Of a stretch of 64,000 nt of DNA, positions 29,921-39,050 are shown piece by piece (the first letter of the stretch is position 1; every line of letters begins with the position of its first letter). The DNA is from Roseisalinus antarcticus (GTDB lineage: Bacteria > Pseudomonadota > Alphaproteobacteria > Rhodobacterales > Rhodobacteraceae). The notes beneath the pieces are model-generated. The model was not told the DNA's origin. It did no database searches and saw only the letters and a program-made list of their open reading frames with translations. The translations under genes were made by a program, and so were the position numbers. Location of the stretch: the NCBI RefSeq assembly GCF_900172355.1, contig NZ_FWFZ01000012.1, positions 41,993 to 105,992 on the forward strand, in the 5' to 3' direction.

Positions 29921-31301
29921 GGGCTGCGGCCTCCTGTCCCGCGATCCGGCCGAAAACAGTGCCGATGGTCATACCGAAACCGGCCAGATAACCTTCGCCG
30001 AGGATCGACCCGGCCATGATTTCGCCCGCGGCCCAGACATTGGGCAGCTGGCGGTTTCCCATCGAGACCACCGCGCGGTGATCCACCTTGAGACCCAGAT
30101 AGGTGAAGGTGACCCCGGTCCGCAGGGTGTAGCCGTGGAACGGCGGCTCGACGATCGGGCGCGCCCAGTTCGTCTTGGGCGGATCCAGCCCTTCGGTGGC
30201 GAGGCCGTCGAGCTCGTTCGAGCTGAAGGTACCCTCCCGGCAGGCGGCGTTGTAGGTCTCTATCGTTCTGCGCAGCCGGTCGCCGGGGATCCCGAGCTTG
30301 TCGGCGAGTTCCTCGATCGTGTCAGCCTTTTCGGGCGGAAACACGGAAGGCATGAAATCGCGCACGGCCTTGGAGTCGATGATGGAATAGGCCACCTGGT
30401 CGGGCTGACCTGCCACCAGCCGGCCCCAGATCGCGTAGCGCTTCGGCCAGACATCCTCGCCCTCGTCATAGAACCGCTCCCCGTCGCGATTGACCACGAC
30501 CGAGAACGGCACGCAGTCTAGGCGAGTCACGATGCCATCGTCGAACTGCGCCGCCCGCCCGTCGATCGCGACCGCGTGGCATTGTGTCGGATCGCCGATG
30601 CTGTCGGCGCCCTGGTCCAGCATGTCGCGCAGGACGCGGCCCCGGTTGTAGCGCGTGCCGCGGATGAGAAAGTTGCGCGCCGACGGCCCCCAGGCCTCGG
30701 CCAGCCAGTCGATATTGGCTTGGAACCCGCCCGAGGCCAGCACCAGCGACCGCCCGGATATGGCCACCGGTTCGCCGCCGCGCATCAGCTCCAGCCCGGT
30801 GAAATCGCCGTCCTCGAACGTGACATGGGTGACCTCGGCATCATACCACGCGGTCACGCCCAGGTCCTCGGCGGTATTGAAATAGGCGTTCACCAGCGCC
30901 TTGCCCCCGCCGAGGAAGAACGCATTGGTCCGCGACAGCGACAGCGTGCCCGACAGCGAGGGCTGGAACCGCACGCCATGCGCCTCCATCCAGGGCAGGC
31001 ATTCCTCGGACTTGCGGATCGCGAGCCGGGCGAGATCCTCGTCGGTGTTGCCCTTCGTCACCCGCAGCAGGTCGTCGAAATACTCTTCCTCGCCGTAGGT
31101 GCCGGTCAGAACCGACAGCGGCCCGGAGTGCATGCACCGGAAATTGCGGGTGTGGCGGGAATTGCCGCCGCGATAGGCCTTGGGGGCGGCATCGACGATC
31201 AGGACTTTGGCGCCGGTCTCGGCCGCCTCGATCGCCGCGCAGAGGCCGGCGTTGCCGCCGCCGACGACGATCACGTCCCAGTCGCTTTCGGGCTTTGTCA
31301 T
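29910..31301 (-). CDS. tcuA: TcuA-type FAD-dependent tricarballylate dehydrogenase
   Basis: A 463-residue flavoprotein of the succinate dehydrogenase/fumarate reductase flavoprotein family. The N-terminal dinucleotide-binding motif VIVVGGGNAGLCAAIEAAE is followed by GGNSRHTRNFRCMH, and near the C-terminus by NVWAAGEIMAGSILGEGYLA, which binds FAD. TcuA dehydrogenates tricarballylate to cis-aconitate. Here the neighbouring TctABC transporter, also a tricarboxylate-type system, makes a carboxylate substrate plausible. The start overlaps the GntR stop by 4 bases, so the two are co-transcribed. It could act on another C-C single bond of a carboxylate; family-level assignment is firm, substrate less so. 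Confidence 0.85.
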   Translation of the reverse strand: MTKPESDWDVIVVGGGNAGLCAAIEAAETGAKVLIVDAAPKAYRGGNSRHTRNFRCMHSGPLSVLTGTYGEEEYFDDLLRVTKGNTDEDLARLAIRKSEECLPWMEAHGVRFQPSLSGTLSLSRTNAFFLGGGKALVNAYFNTAEDLGVTAWYDAEVTHVTFEDGDFTGLELMRGGEPVAISGRSLVLASGGFQANIDWLAEAWGPSARNFLIRGTRYNRGRVLRDMLDQGADSIGDPTQCHAVAIDGRAAQFDDGIVTRLDCVPFSVVVNRDGERFYDEGEDVWPKRYAIWGRLVAGQPDQVAYSIIDSKAVRDFMPSVFPPEKADTIEELADKLGIPGDRLRRTIETYNAACREGTFSSNELDGLATEGLDPPKTNWARPIVEPPFHGYTLRTGVTFTYLGLKVDHRAVVSMGNRQLPNVWAAGEIMAGSILGEGYLAGFGMTIGTVFGRIAGQEAAAHVA

Positions 31302-31960
31302 GCGACATCCTCCAACCGGATCTGGCGCAGACGGGCGCGCTGCGCATTCTGGATGTGAACCCGCATCGCGGCCTCGGCGGCGGCCGGGTCGCGCGCCTCC
31401 AGCGCCGCGATGATGCGGTCGTGCTCTTCGATGGCCGTCGAGGCGCGCCCGGCCTCTTCCATGGTCGAGGGCCCGAGAATCAGCAGCGTCTTCTGGATCG
31501 CCTCGACCGACCGGACCAGGAACCGGTTGCGCGCGGCGTTCAGCAGGACGGCGTGAAACTGGCGGTTCGCGGTCAGCAGCACGCCGATATCCGTGGAGGC
31601 CCGCATCTCTTCGTTGATCGACCTGATTTCCCCAAGGTCGATCTCGGACGCGGCCCGCGCCGCGAACCGCGCGGCCGTCCCCTCCAGCACGGTGCGCATC
31701 TCGTAGAGCTCGGTGATTTCGCTGTAGTCCAGCGTCCGGATCACGGCGCCGATGCGCGGCACGTGGGTGACCATGCCGTCCGCCTCGAGCTGGCGGATCG
31801 CCTCGCGGATCGGCGTGCGCGAGCGTCCCAGACGCGCGGCCAGTTCCGTCTCGACCAGCCGGTCGCCCGGCTTCAGCGCACCGCTGTCGATCTCGGCGAT
31901 CAGGGTCCTGTAGGCGTCGGCGCCCTGCTGCGGCCGCCCCGGATCATCGGTTCTGGACAT
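31298..31960 (-). CDS. GntR-family (FCD) transcriptional regulator of the tcu unit
   Basis: A 220-residue regulator. The N-terminal winged helix has the GntR signature LVETELAARLGRSRTPIREA with a following recognition helix. The C-terminal all-helical FCD ligand domain starts at about LDYSEITELYEMRTVLEGTA; FCD domains usually bind carboxylates with a metal. I chose the ATG at 31960 (MSRTDDPG) because AAGGGA stands 6 bases upstream; in-frame ATG 31981 and GTG 32002 would add 7 or 14 residues. It precedes tcuA with a 4-base overlap and diverges from the molybdenum hydroxylase genes, so it probably controls both directions and itself. Confidence 0.85.
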   Translation of the reverse strand: MSRTDDPGRPQQGADAYRTLIAEIDSGALKPGDRLVETELAARLGRSRTPIREAIRQLEADGMVTHVPRIGAVIRTLDYSEITELYEMRTVLEGTAARFAARAASEIDLGEIRSINEEMRASTDIGVLLTANRQFHAVLLNAARNRFLVRSVEAIQKTLLILGPSTMEEAGRASTAIEEHDRIIAALEARDPAAAEAAMRVHIQNAQRARLRQIRLEDVA

Positions 31961-32241
31961 CACGATTCCCTTGCGTTCCATCTTGGATACATTTGGATAC
32001 ACCCGGATGCAACCGACTTGCCGGACGTGGGCGGTGGCGGGCCATTAATCTCTCTGGCCGCTTAATGTGGCGCAATTATTTGTTTGTTGCGATGTCGCGC
32101 CGCTGTTAACCTGATCGCGATTTTCGACGCAATGCTGGACGCGCCGCCGATGGACGATGCGGCGACCCGGCGTATTTATTGCGGCAGAGGCCGGCCGTGC
32201 CCGGATCCGGTCCGGCCTTGAGGCCTTCCACTGGAGAGACG
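31961..32241. promoter_or_regulatory. Divergent control region between the GntR/tcu unit and the Cox-like operon
   Basis: These 281 bases hold both promoters. TTGGATACA occurs twice, 10 bases apart (31983-31991 and 31993-32001), one helical turn, just upstream of the regulator start. A dyad GCCATTAA (32041-32048) with TTAATGTGGC (32062-32071) matches except for one bulged base. A weak plus-strand promoter is possible (TTGTTG, 17 bases, TAACCT, about 32074-32120). GntR/FCD proteins bind short repeats of this size, so the TTGGATACA pair is my candidate operator. Confidence 0.45.
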
Positions 32242-33120
32242 ATGAAGCCACCTCCGTTCGAATACATACGGCCGTCCACCGTCGCAGAGGCGGTCACGGC
32301 CATGGCGCAATCCGAGGAGCCGCGGATCCTGGCCGGCGGCCAGTCCCTGATGGCGATGATGAACCTGCGCTATGTCTTTCCCGCGACGCTGGTCGACATC
32401 AACGACCTGCACGACCTTGTCGGGATAGACGCCGCGCGCGACCGCATCCGCATCGGCGCGATGACGCGCCAGCGGCGGATCGAGGTCGACCCCGACATCG
32501 CCGCGCTCGCGCCGATCTTTCCCGCGGCGTTGCGGCACGTCGGCCACCGGCAGACCCGGAACCGCGGAACCATCGGCGGCAGCCTGTGCCACCTCGACCC
32601 GGCCGCCGAACTGGCCGCGCTGGTCCTGCTGATGGACGCCACGCTGGAGGTGACGGGCCCCGCCGGCACGCGGGAGGTCGCGGCCAGCGACTTCGTCGTG
32701 GGCTACATGACGCCCGGCATCGCGCCCGAAGAGATCGTGACCGCGATCAGCTTCGCGCCCTGGGCGGCGGGGCATGGCAGCAGCTTTCAGGAATATTCCC
32801 GGCGTCACGGCGACTTTGCCATCGCCTCTGCCGGCGTCATGCTGGAGACCGATCCCGAGGGCACCATCACCCGCGCGTCGATCTGCATCGGGGGGCTGGG
32901 CTCCACCCCGCAGCGGCACCCGGAGGGCGAGGCCGCGCTGGTCGGCACCCGTGGCGAGGCGGACGGGATCGCCACGGCGCTGGACGCATGCGACGCGCTG
33001 GAATGCATCGCCGATTTCCACGGCGGACCGGCCTACCGCATGAACGTGGCGCGGACGATGCTGCGCCGTGCGCTGTCCGAGGCCAGGTCCGGAATGAACA
33101 ACGGCAGGGGGCAGGCATGA
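32242..33120 (+). CDS. CoxM-like FAD-binding subunit of a molybdenum hydroxylase
   Basis: A 292-residue medium subunit of the xanthine oxidase/CO dehydrogenase family that passes electrons from the Fe-S subunit through FAD to the acceptor. The FAD-binding loops are visible as [10 protein letters not shown] (about residues 31-40) and [14 protein letters not shown] (about 110-123), and the C-terminal CO_deh_flav_C part follows [15 protein letters not shown]. The ATG at 32242 has GGAGA 6 bases upstream; an in-frame ATG further upstream lacks this and adds non-homologous residues. The stop overlaps the next gene as ATGA. M-S-L gene order is the usual one for this enzyme group. Confidence 0.88.
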   Translation: MKPPPFEYIRPSTVAEAVTAMAQSEEPRILAGGQSLMAMMNLRYVFPATLVDINDLHDLVGIDAARDRIRIGAMTRQRRIEVDPDIAALAPIFPAALRHVGHRQTRNRGTIGGSLCHLDPAAELAALVLLMDATLEVTGPAGTREVAASDFVVGYMTPGIAPEEIVTAISFAPWAAGHGSSFQEYSRRHGDFAIASAGVMLETDPEGTITRASICIGGLGSTPQRHPEGEAALVGTRGEADGIATALDACDALECIADFHGGPAYRMNVARTMLRRALSEARSGMNNGRGQA

Positions 33121-33617
33121 CGGTCGAGATCGAACTCCTGGTCAACGGAAAGCCCTATTCGGGCACCGCGGACCCGCGCACCACGCTGGCCGATTTCCTG
33201 CGGCACGGGCTGGGGCTGCGCGGCACCCACCTGGGGTGCGAGCATGGCGCCTGCGGCGTCTGCACCGTTCTGGTCGACGGCGCGAGCGTGCGGGGCTGCC
33301 TGATGTTGGCGGTCCAGGCCGACGGCGCCATCGTCGAGACCGTGGAGGGGCTGGCCGCGCCGGACGGCACGCTCAGTCCGCTGCAGGAAGCCTTCAGCCG
33401 CGAACACGGGCTGCAATGCGGCTATTGCACACCGGGCATGCTGATGACCCTGGTCGAGCTTCTGCGCGAGGTGCCGTCGCCGACCGAGGCCGAGGTCCGC
33501 GAGGCGATCTCCGGCAACCTCTGCCGTTGCACCGGCTACCAGAGCATCGTCCGCGCGGCCCTCAGCGTCGCCGGAAAGCCGTTCGAATCCCCGGAGGCGC
33601 ACAATGTCGAAGACTGA
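33117..33617 (+). CDS. CoxS-like [2Fe-2S] subunit of a molybdenum hydroxylase
   Basis: A 166-residue small subunit. The N-terminal plant-type [2Fe-2S] domain has [16 protein letters not shown] and a fourth Cys in RGCLML. The C-terminal [2Fe-2S] domain has QCGYCTPGM and LCRCTGYQS. These eight Cys are the standard set that links the molybdenum centre to FAD. The start lies inside the ATGA overlap with the FAD subunit, and the end overlaps the large subunit by 14 bases, which indicates translational coupling. Confidence 0.92.
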   Translation: MTVEIELLVNGKPYSGTADPRTTLADFLRHGLGLRGTHLGCEHGACGVCTVLVDGASVRGCLMLAVQADGAIVETVEGLAAPDGTLSPLQEAFSREHGLQCGYCTPGMLMTLVELLREVPSPTEAEVREAISGNLCRCTGYQSIVRAALSVAGKPFESPEAHNVED

Positions 33618-36015
33618 CACCGCGCCGCCGCGCCCCGCCACCGGCAGCTATCGCTCCATCGGCACGCCGGTCACCCGGCTTGAGGACCGGCCGCTGCTGA
33701 CCGGCACCGCCGAATTTCTCGACGACATCGTGCTGCCGGACCTGCTCAGCTGCGCCTTCGTGCGCAGCTCGCTCGCCCATGCGCGGATCGACGGGATCGA
33801 CTGCACCGCCGCGCGGCAGATGCCCGGGGTGCACGCGGTCCTGACCCTCGAGGATCTGGCACCCGTCCTGCGGTCGGACCGGATGCCGCTGGGGGCGAGC
33901 CCGGTGGGCGGGCAGACCCGCAGCACGCCGTTCGTGCTGGCGAACCGCGAGGTCGCCTATGTGGGCGAGCCGATCGCCATCGTCATCGCCGACAGCCGCT
34001 ATCTCGCCGAGGACGCGGCGGCGGCGGTCGAGGTCCGCACCACGACGCTGCCCGTGGTCGCCGATGCCCGGCGGGCGCTGGACGAGGGCGCCCCCCTTTG
34101 CCGGACAGAGCTGGACGACAACCGCATGAGCCAGTTCGACGTGGGCTACGGCGACGTGGACGCGGCCTTTGCCAAGGCCGCCCATGTCTTCACCGACGAT
34201 CTGTGGATCCACCGGGGCTGCGGCCATTCGCTGGAGGGCCGGGGCGTGGTCGCGGAATGCCGGCCCGGGCAGGCGCTCTGTGTCTGGTCCTCGACGCAGA
34301 TGCCCAACGACGTCTTCTACATGCTGGCCGGGATGCTGCGGATCGAGCAGGACGACCTGCGCGTCATCACCCCGGACGTGGGCGGCGGTTTCGGGCCGAA
34401 ATACTGTTTCTATCCCGAAGAGGCCGCGATCTCGGCGGCGGCGCTGGTGCTGCGGCGCAACCTGAAGTGGGTCGAGGACCGGCGCGAGACCTTCGTGTCG
34501 TCGATCCAGGAGCGCGACCAGTACTGGTCGATGCAGATCGCGGTGGACGAGGACGGCACGCTGCGGGGCCTGCGCGGGCACATGATCCACGACCAGGGCG
34601 CCTATGCGCCGAAGCCCGTGAACCTGCCCTACAACTCGGTCACCGCGGTGACGGGGCCCTATATCCTGCCCGCCTATCACATGGATGTGGACGTGGTGCA
34701 CACCAACAAGGTGCCGGTCTCGTCGGTGCGCGGGGCGGGCTATCCGCAGGCGGCCTTCGTGATGGAGCGGATGCTGGACCTCGTGGCGACGCGGCTGGAC
34801 ATCGACCGGGCGGAACTGCGGACCCGCAACCTGATCCCCGCCGATGCGATGCCCTATACCAAGAAGCTCAAGGCCCGATCCGGCAAGGACCTCGTCTACG
34901 ACAGCGGGGACTACCCCGCCGCCCAGGCCGAGGTTCTGGCCGCCGCCGGGTGGCACGATTTTCCCGAACGGCAACGCGCGGCACTGGCCGAGGGGCGCTA
35001 TATCGGGATCGGCCTCGCCAACGCGCTCAAGGGCACCGGCCGGGGGCCGTTCGAGACGGGCGCCGTGCGGATCAACCAGGACGGCAGCGTCAGCATCTTC
35101 ACCGGCGCGACGGCCATGGGCCAGGGCATCGCCACCTCCCTCGCCCAGATCTGCGCCGATGCGCTGGCCATCGACCCCGATGCCATCCAGGTCACCGCCG
35201 GCGACACCGCCCGCACCGAAATCGGCATCGGCGGCTTTGCCAGCCGGCAGTTGGTCACGGCCGGATCGTCGGTCCACCTCGCGGCCGCTGCCGTCGCGGA
35301 AAAGGCGCTTGCCGCGGCCAGCGTGATCCTCGGCCAGCCGCTGGACGATCTGACGCTGGACGGCGGGCTCGTGCGGTCCAAGAGCTCCAACAAGACCATC
35401 GAGTTCGGCGAGCTGGCCCGCGTCCTGCGAGGCGCCCCCGGCTACGCCTTTCCCGAGGGCATGGAGCCGGGACTGGAGGCCACGATCCAGTGGCGGACCG
35501 ATGCGCTGACCTATGCCAACGCCTGTCACGTGGTCGAGGTCGAGGTCGACCCGGACCTCGGCGACGTCTCGGTGACGCGCTACGTCGCGCTCAACGATTC
35601 CGGCCGGATCATCCATCCCCTGATCGTCGAGGGCCAGGTCCTGGGCGGCATCGTGCACGGGCTGGGCAACGCGCTTTACGAATACATGGGCTACGACGAC
35701 GAGGCGCAGCCCCTGACCACGAGCTTTCAGGAATACCTGATGGTCACCGCGACGGAATTGCCGAACATGGAGGCGATCTACCGCGAGACCCATTCGCCCG
35801 GAAACCCGATCGGGGCGAAAGGCGTGGGAGAGACGGGCACGATCCCGGCGGCCGCGGCCATCGTCTCGGCGATCGAGAACGCGCTTTCACCCTTCGGCTT
35901 GCGCATCTCCCAGGCCCCGATACGGCCCGAAACGATCTATTCGATGATCGCGGACGCGGCCGGGCAGCAGGCCGCCCCGCCGCCCCAGACACCAGATCAA
36001 GGACCGACGACATGA
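33604..36015 (+). CDS. CoxL-like molybdopterin-binding large subunit of a molybdenum hydroxylase
   Basis: An 803-residue catalytic subunit with the molybdenum cofactor loops of the family: [14 protein letters not shown] (about residue 260), a loop [32 protein letters not shown], and the catalytic glutamate in [16 protein letters not shown] near the C-terminus. Form I CO dehydrogenases carry AYxCSFR at the active-site loop; here it reads SSVRGAGY, so the enzyme is unlikely to be a form I CO dehydrogenase and more likely hydroxylates an aromatic, heterocyclic or aldehyde carbon. It is followed by ATGA overlap with a decarboxylase-like gene, which fits hydroxylation of an aromatic acid. Substrate unknown. 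Confidence 0.88.
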   Translation: MSKTDTAPPRPATGSYRSIGTPVTRLEDRPLLTGTAEFLDDIVLPDLLSCAFVRSSLAHARIDGIDCTAARQMPGVHAVLTLEDLAPVLRSDRMPLGASPVGGQTRSTPFVLANREVAYVGEPIAIVIADSRYLAEDAAAAVEVRTTTLPVVADARRALDEGAPLCRTELDDNRMSQFDVGYGDVDAAFAKAAHVFTDDLWIHRGCGHSLEGRGVVAECRPGQALCVWSSTQMPNDVFYMLAGMLRIEQDDLRVITPDVGGGFGPKYCFYPEEAAISAAALVLRRNLKWVEDRRETFVSSIQERDQYWSMQIAVDEDGTLRGLRGHMIHDQGAYAPKPVNLPYNSVTAVTGPYILPAYHMDVDVVHTNKVPVSSVRGAGYPQAAFVMERMLDLVATRLDIDRAELRTRNLIPADAMPYTKKLKARSGKDLVYDSGDYPAAQAEVLAAAGWHDFPERQRAALAEGRYIGIGLANALKGTGRGPFETGAVRINQDGSVSIFTGATAMGQGIATSLAQICADALAIDPDAIQVTAGDTARTEIGIGGFASRQLVTAGSSVHLAAAAVAEKALAAASVILGQPLDDLTLDGGLVRSKSSNKTIEFGELARVLRGAPGYAFPEGMEPGLEATIQWRTDALTYANACHVVEVEVDPDLGDVSVTRYVALNDSGRIIHPLIVEGQVLGGIVHGLGNALYEYMGYDDEAQPLTTSFQEYLMVTATELPNMEAIYRETHSPGNPIGAKGVGETGTIPAAAAIVSAIENALSPFGLRISQAPIRPETIYSMIADAAGQQAAPPPQTPDQGPTT

Positions 36016-36998
36016 GCGCCAAACTAAACCTGACCCTGGCCGCTGGGGATTACGAGATCCTGCGCCCCCTCAAGGAGGGGCTGGTGAAAGCCGACGGCAT
36101 AGAGCTAAACGTCCTGACCGGCGCGGATTCGGCGACCCGGCACTGGCGGTTCCTCCGCAACGAGGAATACGACATGGCCGAGTGTTCGGGCTCCTCCTAC
36201 ATCGTCGCCAAGGACCGCGACATGCCGTTTCACGCGCTGCCGGTCTTTCCGCACCGCCGGTTCCGCCACGGCTTCATCTTCACCAACACCGCCGCCGGGA
36301 TCACCGAGCCCAAGGACCTCATCGGCAAGAAGGTCGGCGTGAAATTCTACATGGCCACGGCGACGCTCTGGCTGCGCGGGATCCTCGAGAACGTCTACGG
36401 CGTGCCGCACAAGTCGATCGAATGGTTCGCGGAACTGGACGAGGACATCGCCTTCACCCCGCCCGAAGGCCTGACCCTGCACCGGCTGCCCGACGACAAG
36501 TCGGTCGAGACGATGCTGGCCGAGGGCGAACTGGACGCGGTGCTGCATCCCGACATCATCGACCCGATCGTGAAGAAGGATCCGCGCGTCGGCCGGCTGT
36601 TTCCCGACTACAAGGCCGAGGAACAGCGCTACTACGCCGAAACCGGGATCTTTCCGATCATGCACGTCCTCGGCCTGAAGGCCGAGCTGGTGGAGAAACA
36701 CCCCTGGGTCGTTCCCAACCTCTACAAGGCGTTCGACGAGTCCAAGAACATGGCGATGGCCAAGATGCGCAATCCGCGGCTCGTCCCGCTGGCCTGGTAT
36801 CAGGAAGCCTGGGAAGAGCAGGAGCGTATCCTCGGCCCCGACCCCTGGGAATACGGCCTGACAGAGGCCAACCGCCACAACCTCGAGACCGTGGTGGGCT
36901 ATTCCCACCAGCAAGGTCTCATCAGCCGGAAGATCCCGCTGGACGACCTGTTCCTGCCCGTCTCGCAGGGGCGCAAACGCGGAAAATTCCGGACCTAA
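36012..36998 (+). CDS. Pht5-like (4,5-dihydroxyphthalate decarboxylase-type) protein
   Basis: A 328-residue periplasmic-binding-protein fold without a signal peptide, so it is cytosolic. Landmarks are YDMAECSGSSYI, FPHRRFRHGFIFTN, ITEPKDLIGKKVGV and, near the C-terminus, DPWEYGLTEANRHNLETVVG followed by YSHQQGLISRK. These match the 4,5-dihydroxyphthalate decarboxylase (Pht5) family, in which this fold removes CO2 from hydroxylated aromatic acids. The ATGA overlap with the hydroxylase large subunit suggests that the two enzymes act in sequence. Some relatives are annotated simply as ABC substrate-binding proteins; the missing signal peptide speaks against transport. Confidence 0.75.
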   Translation: MSAKLNLTLAAGDYEILRPLKEGLVKADGIELNVLTGADSATRHWRFLRNEEYDMAECSGSSYIVAKDRDMPFHALPVFPHRRFRHGFIFTNTAAGITEPKDLIGKKVGVKFYMATATLWLRGILENVYGVPHKSIEWFAELDEDIAFTPPEGLTLHRLPDDKSVETMLAEGELDAVLHPDIIDPIVKKDPRVGRLFPDYKAEEQRYYAETGIFPIMHVLGLKAELVEKHPWVVPNLYKAFDESKNMAMAKMRNPRLVPLAWYQEAWEEQERILGPDPWEYGLTEANRHNLETVVGYSHQQGLISRKIPLDDLFLPVSQGRKRGKFRT

Positions 36999-37025
36999 TC
37001 CCCCTTCGACGAAGGAAACCTACCC

Positions 37026-37640
37026 ATGCAGATCAAGAACAGCTTCGAAGTCCCCCTGCCGCCCGACGAAGCCTGGGCGATCCTGATGGACGTGCCCCGG
37101 ATCGCGCCCTGCGTGCCGGGCGCGGAACTGACCGGCCGCACCGACGACGGCGGCTACAAGGGCAAGGTGTCCGTGCGGCTCGGCCCGGTGGCGCTGTCGT
37201 TCAACGGCGTGGCGCATATCGTCGAACAGGACGACACCGCCAAACAGGCAAAGATCGAGGCGGCCGGCGACGATCAGAAGGGCCGGGGCGCGGCGAGCGC
37301 CGTCCTGACGTTCGACCTCTCGGCCACCGACACCGGATCGCGCGCCGACATCGTGACGGACGTGACGCTGACGGGCCCCGTGGCCCAGTACGGTCGTGGC
37401 ACCGGCGTGATCCAGACCGTCGCGGCGCAGATCATCAACCAGTTCTCGGCCAACCTGCGCCAGCAGATCGACAAGGGCGAGGCCGCGCCATCGGGCACCA
37501 CCGCGTCCGCCTCCGGGGGCCCCGCGGGCAAGTCCGAAGGTCAGGGTCAGGCGTCGTCGGACAATGCGATCGGGGGCTTCTCGCTGATCTTCGCGATCCT
37601 GAAAGGAAAGCTGCGGGGCCTGTTCTCGGGGCGGAAATAG
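37026..37640 (+). CDS. CoxG-like SRPBCC protein
   Basis: A 204-residue protein of the CO dehydrogenase subunit G (CoxG) family. The START/SRPBCC fold starts with MQIKNSFEVPLPPDEAWAIL and continues with VPRIAPCVPGAELTG. A Ser/Gly-rich linker follows, then a hydrophobic C-terminal segment (FSLIFAILKGKLRGLF). In the CO dehydrogenase system CoxG anchors the enzyme to the membrane; here it probably recruits the hydroxylase and its electron flow to quinones. It lies 27 bases after the Pht5-like gene and converges with the LysR gene, 19 bases apart. Confidence 0.85.
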   Translation: MQIKNSFEVPLPPDEAWAILMDVPRIAPCVPGAELTGRTDDGGYKGKVSVRLGPVALSFNGVAHIVEQDDTAKQAKIEAAGDDQKGRGAASAVLTFDLSATDTGSRADIVTDVTLTGPVAQYGRGTGVIQTVAAQIINQFSANLRQQIDKGEAAPSGTTASASGGPAGKSEGQGQASSDNAIGGFSLIFAILKGKLRGLFSGRK

Positions 37641-37659
37641 GGCGGGCCCCGGAGGGCCG

Positions 37660-38598
37660 TCAAAGCCGCCGCACCCCCCGGGCCGTTATGCTGTCATTCG
37701 ACAGGGTGTCGATGATCGCCTCCAGCAGCCTCTGGGTGGTCGGCGACTGGGTCCGCTTTTTCTGCGTGATCAGACAGATTTCGCGCTCGATTTCCGGGTC
37801 GTACATCTCGCGGAATTCGAACTCGTTGACCGGTTCGCTGGAGGCCGCGAGCGCCGGCAGCAGGGAATACTTGCCGCCCAGCTTCAGAATCGCGAAGAGC
37901 GAGGTCGTGCTGGAGGCATAGTCGTTCGACTCGCCCTTGCCGGTCGCGAATTCCAGCTCCGTATGGGAACTGATGCCGGCGCCGATCCCGGTGCTGGTCG
38001 TCAGGCCGATGTATTCGTAGGGCTCAAGATCGCGGCCGCTGACCTTGCCCTCATGGGCTGCGAGGGGATGATCCTTCGGGAATACCGCGCCAAACTTGTC
38101 CGCGAGGATTGGCCGGTAATTCAGGTCCGGGAAATTGTTCAGCCGGCTCGACAGGCCGAAATCATACTTGCCCTCGATCAGGTGCCGCTCGATCCGGTCG
38201 GCGCCCTCGTCGAAGACCGAGAACGAGATGCCCGGGTGGCGCTTGCGGAACGCGACGAGGGTCGGGCCAAGCACATGGACGATCATCGAGGACGCCGCGG
38301 CGATCCGCACATGGCCCTTGCGGCCTTCGGACGAGGCCCGAAGATCCGATATCGCGTTGTCGAAGTCGCGGATCACGTCCTCCGCCACCTTCTTGAACCA
38401 GATCGCATCCTGGGTCAGCTCGACCCGCCGGGTGCTCCGGTCGAAAAGCCGGATCCCGGCGAGCTCCTCAAGCTGCTTGATCGTCGCGGTCAGCGAGGAC
38501 TGCGTCTGAAACAGCCGGTTCGCGGCCAGGGTAAAGGAGCGGGTCTCGGCAACGGCGATGAAACACCGAAAGTGCCTGATCGAAATCTGTGCCCCCAT
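37660..38598 (-). CDS. LysR-family transcriptional regulator
   Basis: A 312-residue regulator. The N-terminal helix-turn-helix is FIAVAETRSFTLAANRLFQTQSS with the following SLTATIKQLEEL. A C-terminal co-inducer domain of the periplasmic-binding-protein type follows (RIAAASSMIVHVLGPTL). The ATG at 38598 (MGAQISIRHF) has GGGAGGAG upstream; a longer open frame upstream has no such site. The gene is last in the hyu-ridA block, 83 bases after ridA, and converges with the CoxG-like gene. It most likely controls this block, but its operator is not proven. Confidence 0.87.
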   Translation of the reverse strand: MGAQISIRHFRCFIAVAETRSFTLAANRLFQTQSSLTATIKQLEELAGIRLFDRSTRRVELTQDAIWFKKVAEDVIRDFDNAISDLRASSEGRKGHVRIAAASSMIVHVLGPTLVAFRKRHPGISFSVFDEGADRIERHLIEGKYDFGLSSRLNNFPDLNYRPILADKFGAVFPKDHPLAAHEGKVSGRDLEPYEYIGLTTSTGIGAGISSHTELEFATGKGESNDYASSTTSLFAILKLGGKYSLLPALAASSEPVNEFEFREMYDPEIEREICLITQKKRTQSPTTQRLLEAIIDTLSNDSITARGVRRL

Positions 38599-38681
38599 CC
38601 CGCTCCTCCCTTTGTGGTCGCCGCTGCGGCCGAGCATAAGCATATGCCGGCATAAGGAAAGGCGGGCAGTGCGCGGCGGCG

Positions 38682-39050
38682 CTACTGTCCGCCGACGGCG
38701 GCGATCACCTGGATCTCGATCCGGCAGTCGGGGTTGTTCATGGGAACGTAGCCGCAGATCCGCGCCGGAGTGTGGTCCGGCACGACCCAAGCGTCCCAGA
38801 GCGCGTTGAACGCCGCCAGATCGTCCCGCGTCCTGAGCCAGACCTGCGCCGAAAGCACCTTCGACTTGTCGGTGCCCGCCTCGGCCAGAAGCGCGTCGAT
38901 CTTGTCGAGCACCTGCTGGCCCTGCCCGGTCACATCAAGGCTCATGTCCGAGGGAACCTGGCCGGCGGTGTAGACCGTCCCGCCATGGACCACCGCGCGG
39001 CTGCGCCGGTGGTTCTGATCGATGCGTCGGATATCAGTGTCAGTGGTCAT
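38682..39050 (-). CDS. RidA-family (YjgF/YER057c) enamine/imine deaminase
   Basis: A 122-residue RidA-type protein. These trimeric enzymes hydrolyse reactive enamines and imines, or hydrolyse related N-containing intermediates in catabolic operons. The usual landmarks are present: VVHGGTVYTAGQVPSD near the N-terminus, QVLDKIDALLAEAGTD, and a C-terminal NPDCRIEIQVIAAVG. The catalytic Arg of the archetype corresponds to the arginine in PARICGYV, which I read as likely. The start overlaps the HyuB stop by 4 bases, so it belongs to the same transcript, and an N-containing ring pathway would give it a clear role. Confidence 0.85.
   Translation of the reverse strand: MTTDTDIRRIDQNHRRSRAVVHGGTVYTAGQVPSDMSLDVTGQGQQVLDKIDALLAEAGTDKSKVLSAQVWLRTRDDLAAFNALWDAWVVPDHTPARICGYVPMNNPDCRIEIQVIAAVGGQ

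Noticed and set aside
33604..36015. Form I CO dehydrogenase (CoxL)
   Set aside because: The active-site loop reads SSVRGAGY and not AYxCSFR, so the CO-specific residue set is missing.
36012..36998. Periplasmic binding protein of an ABC transporter
   Set aside because: No signal peptide, no permease or ATPase beside it, and several Pht5-type signatures.
38599..38790. Longer N-terminus of the LysR gene starting upstream of 38598
   Set aside because: The extension is Arg-rich without homology and the GGAGG ribosome site is directly before ATG 38598.
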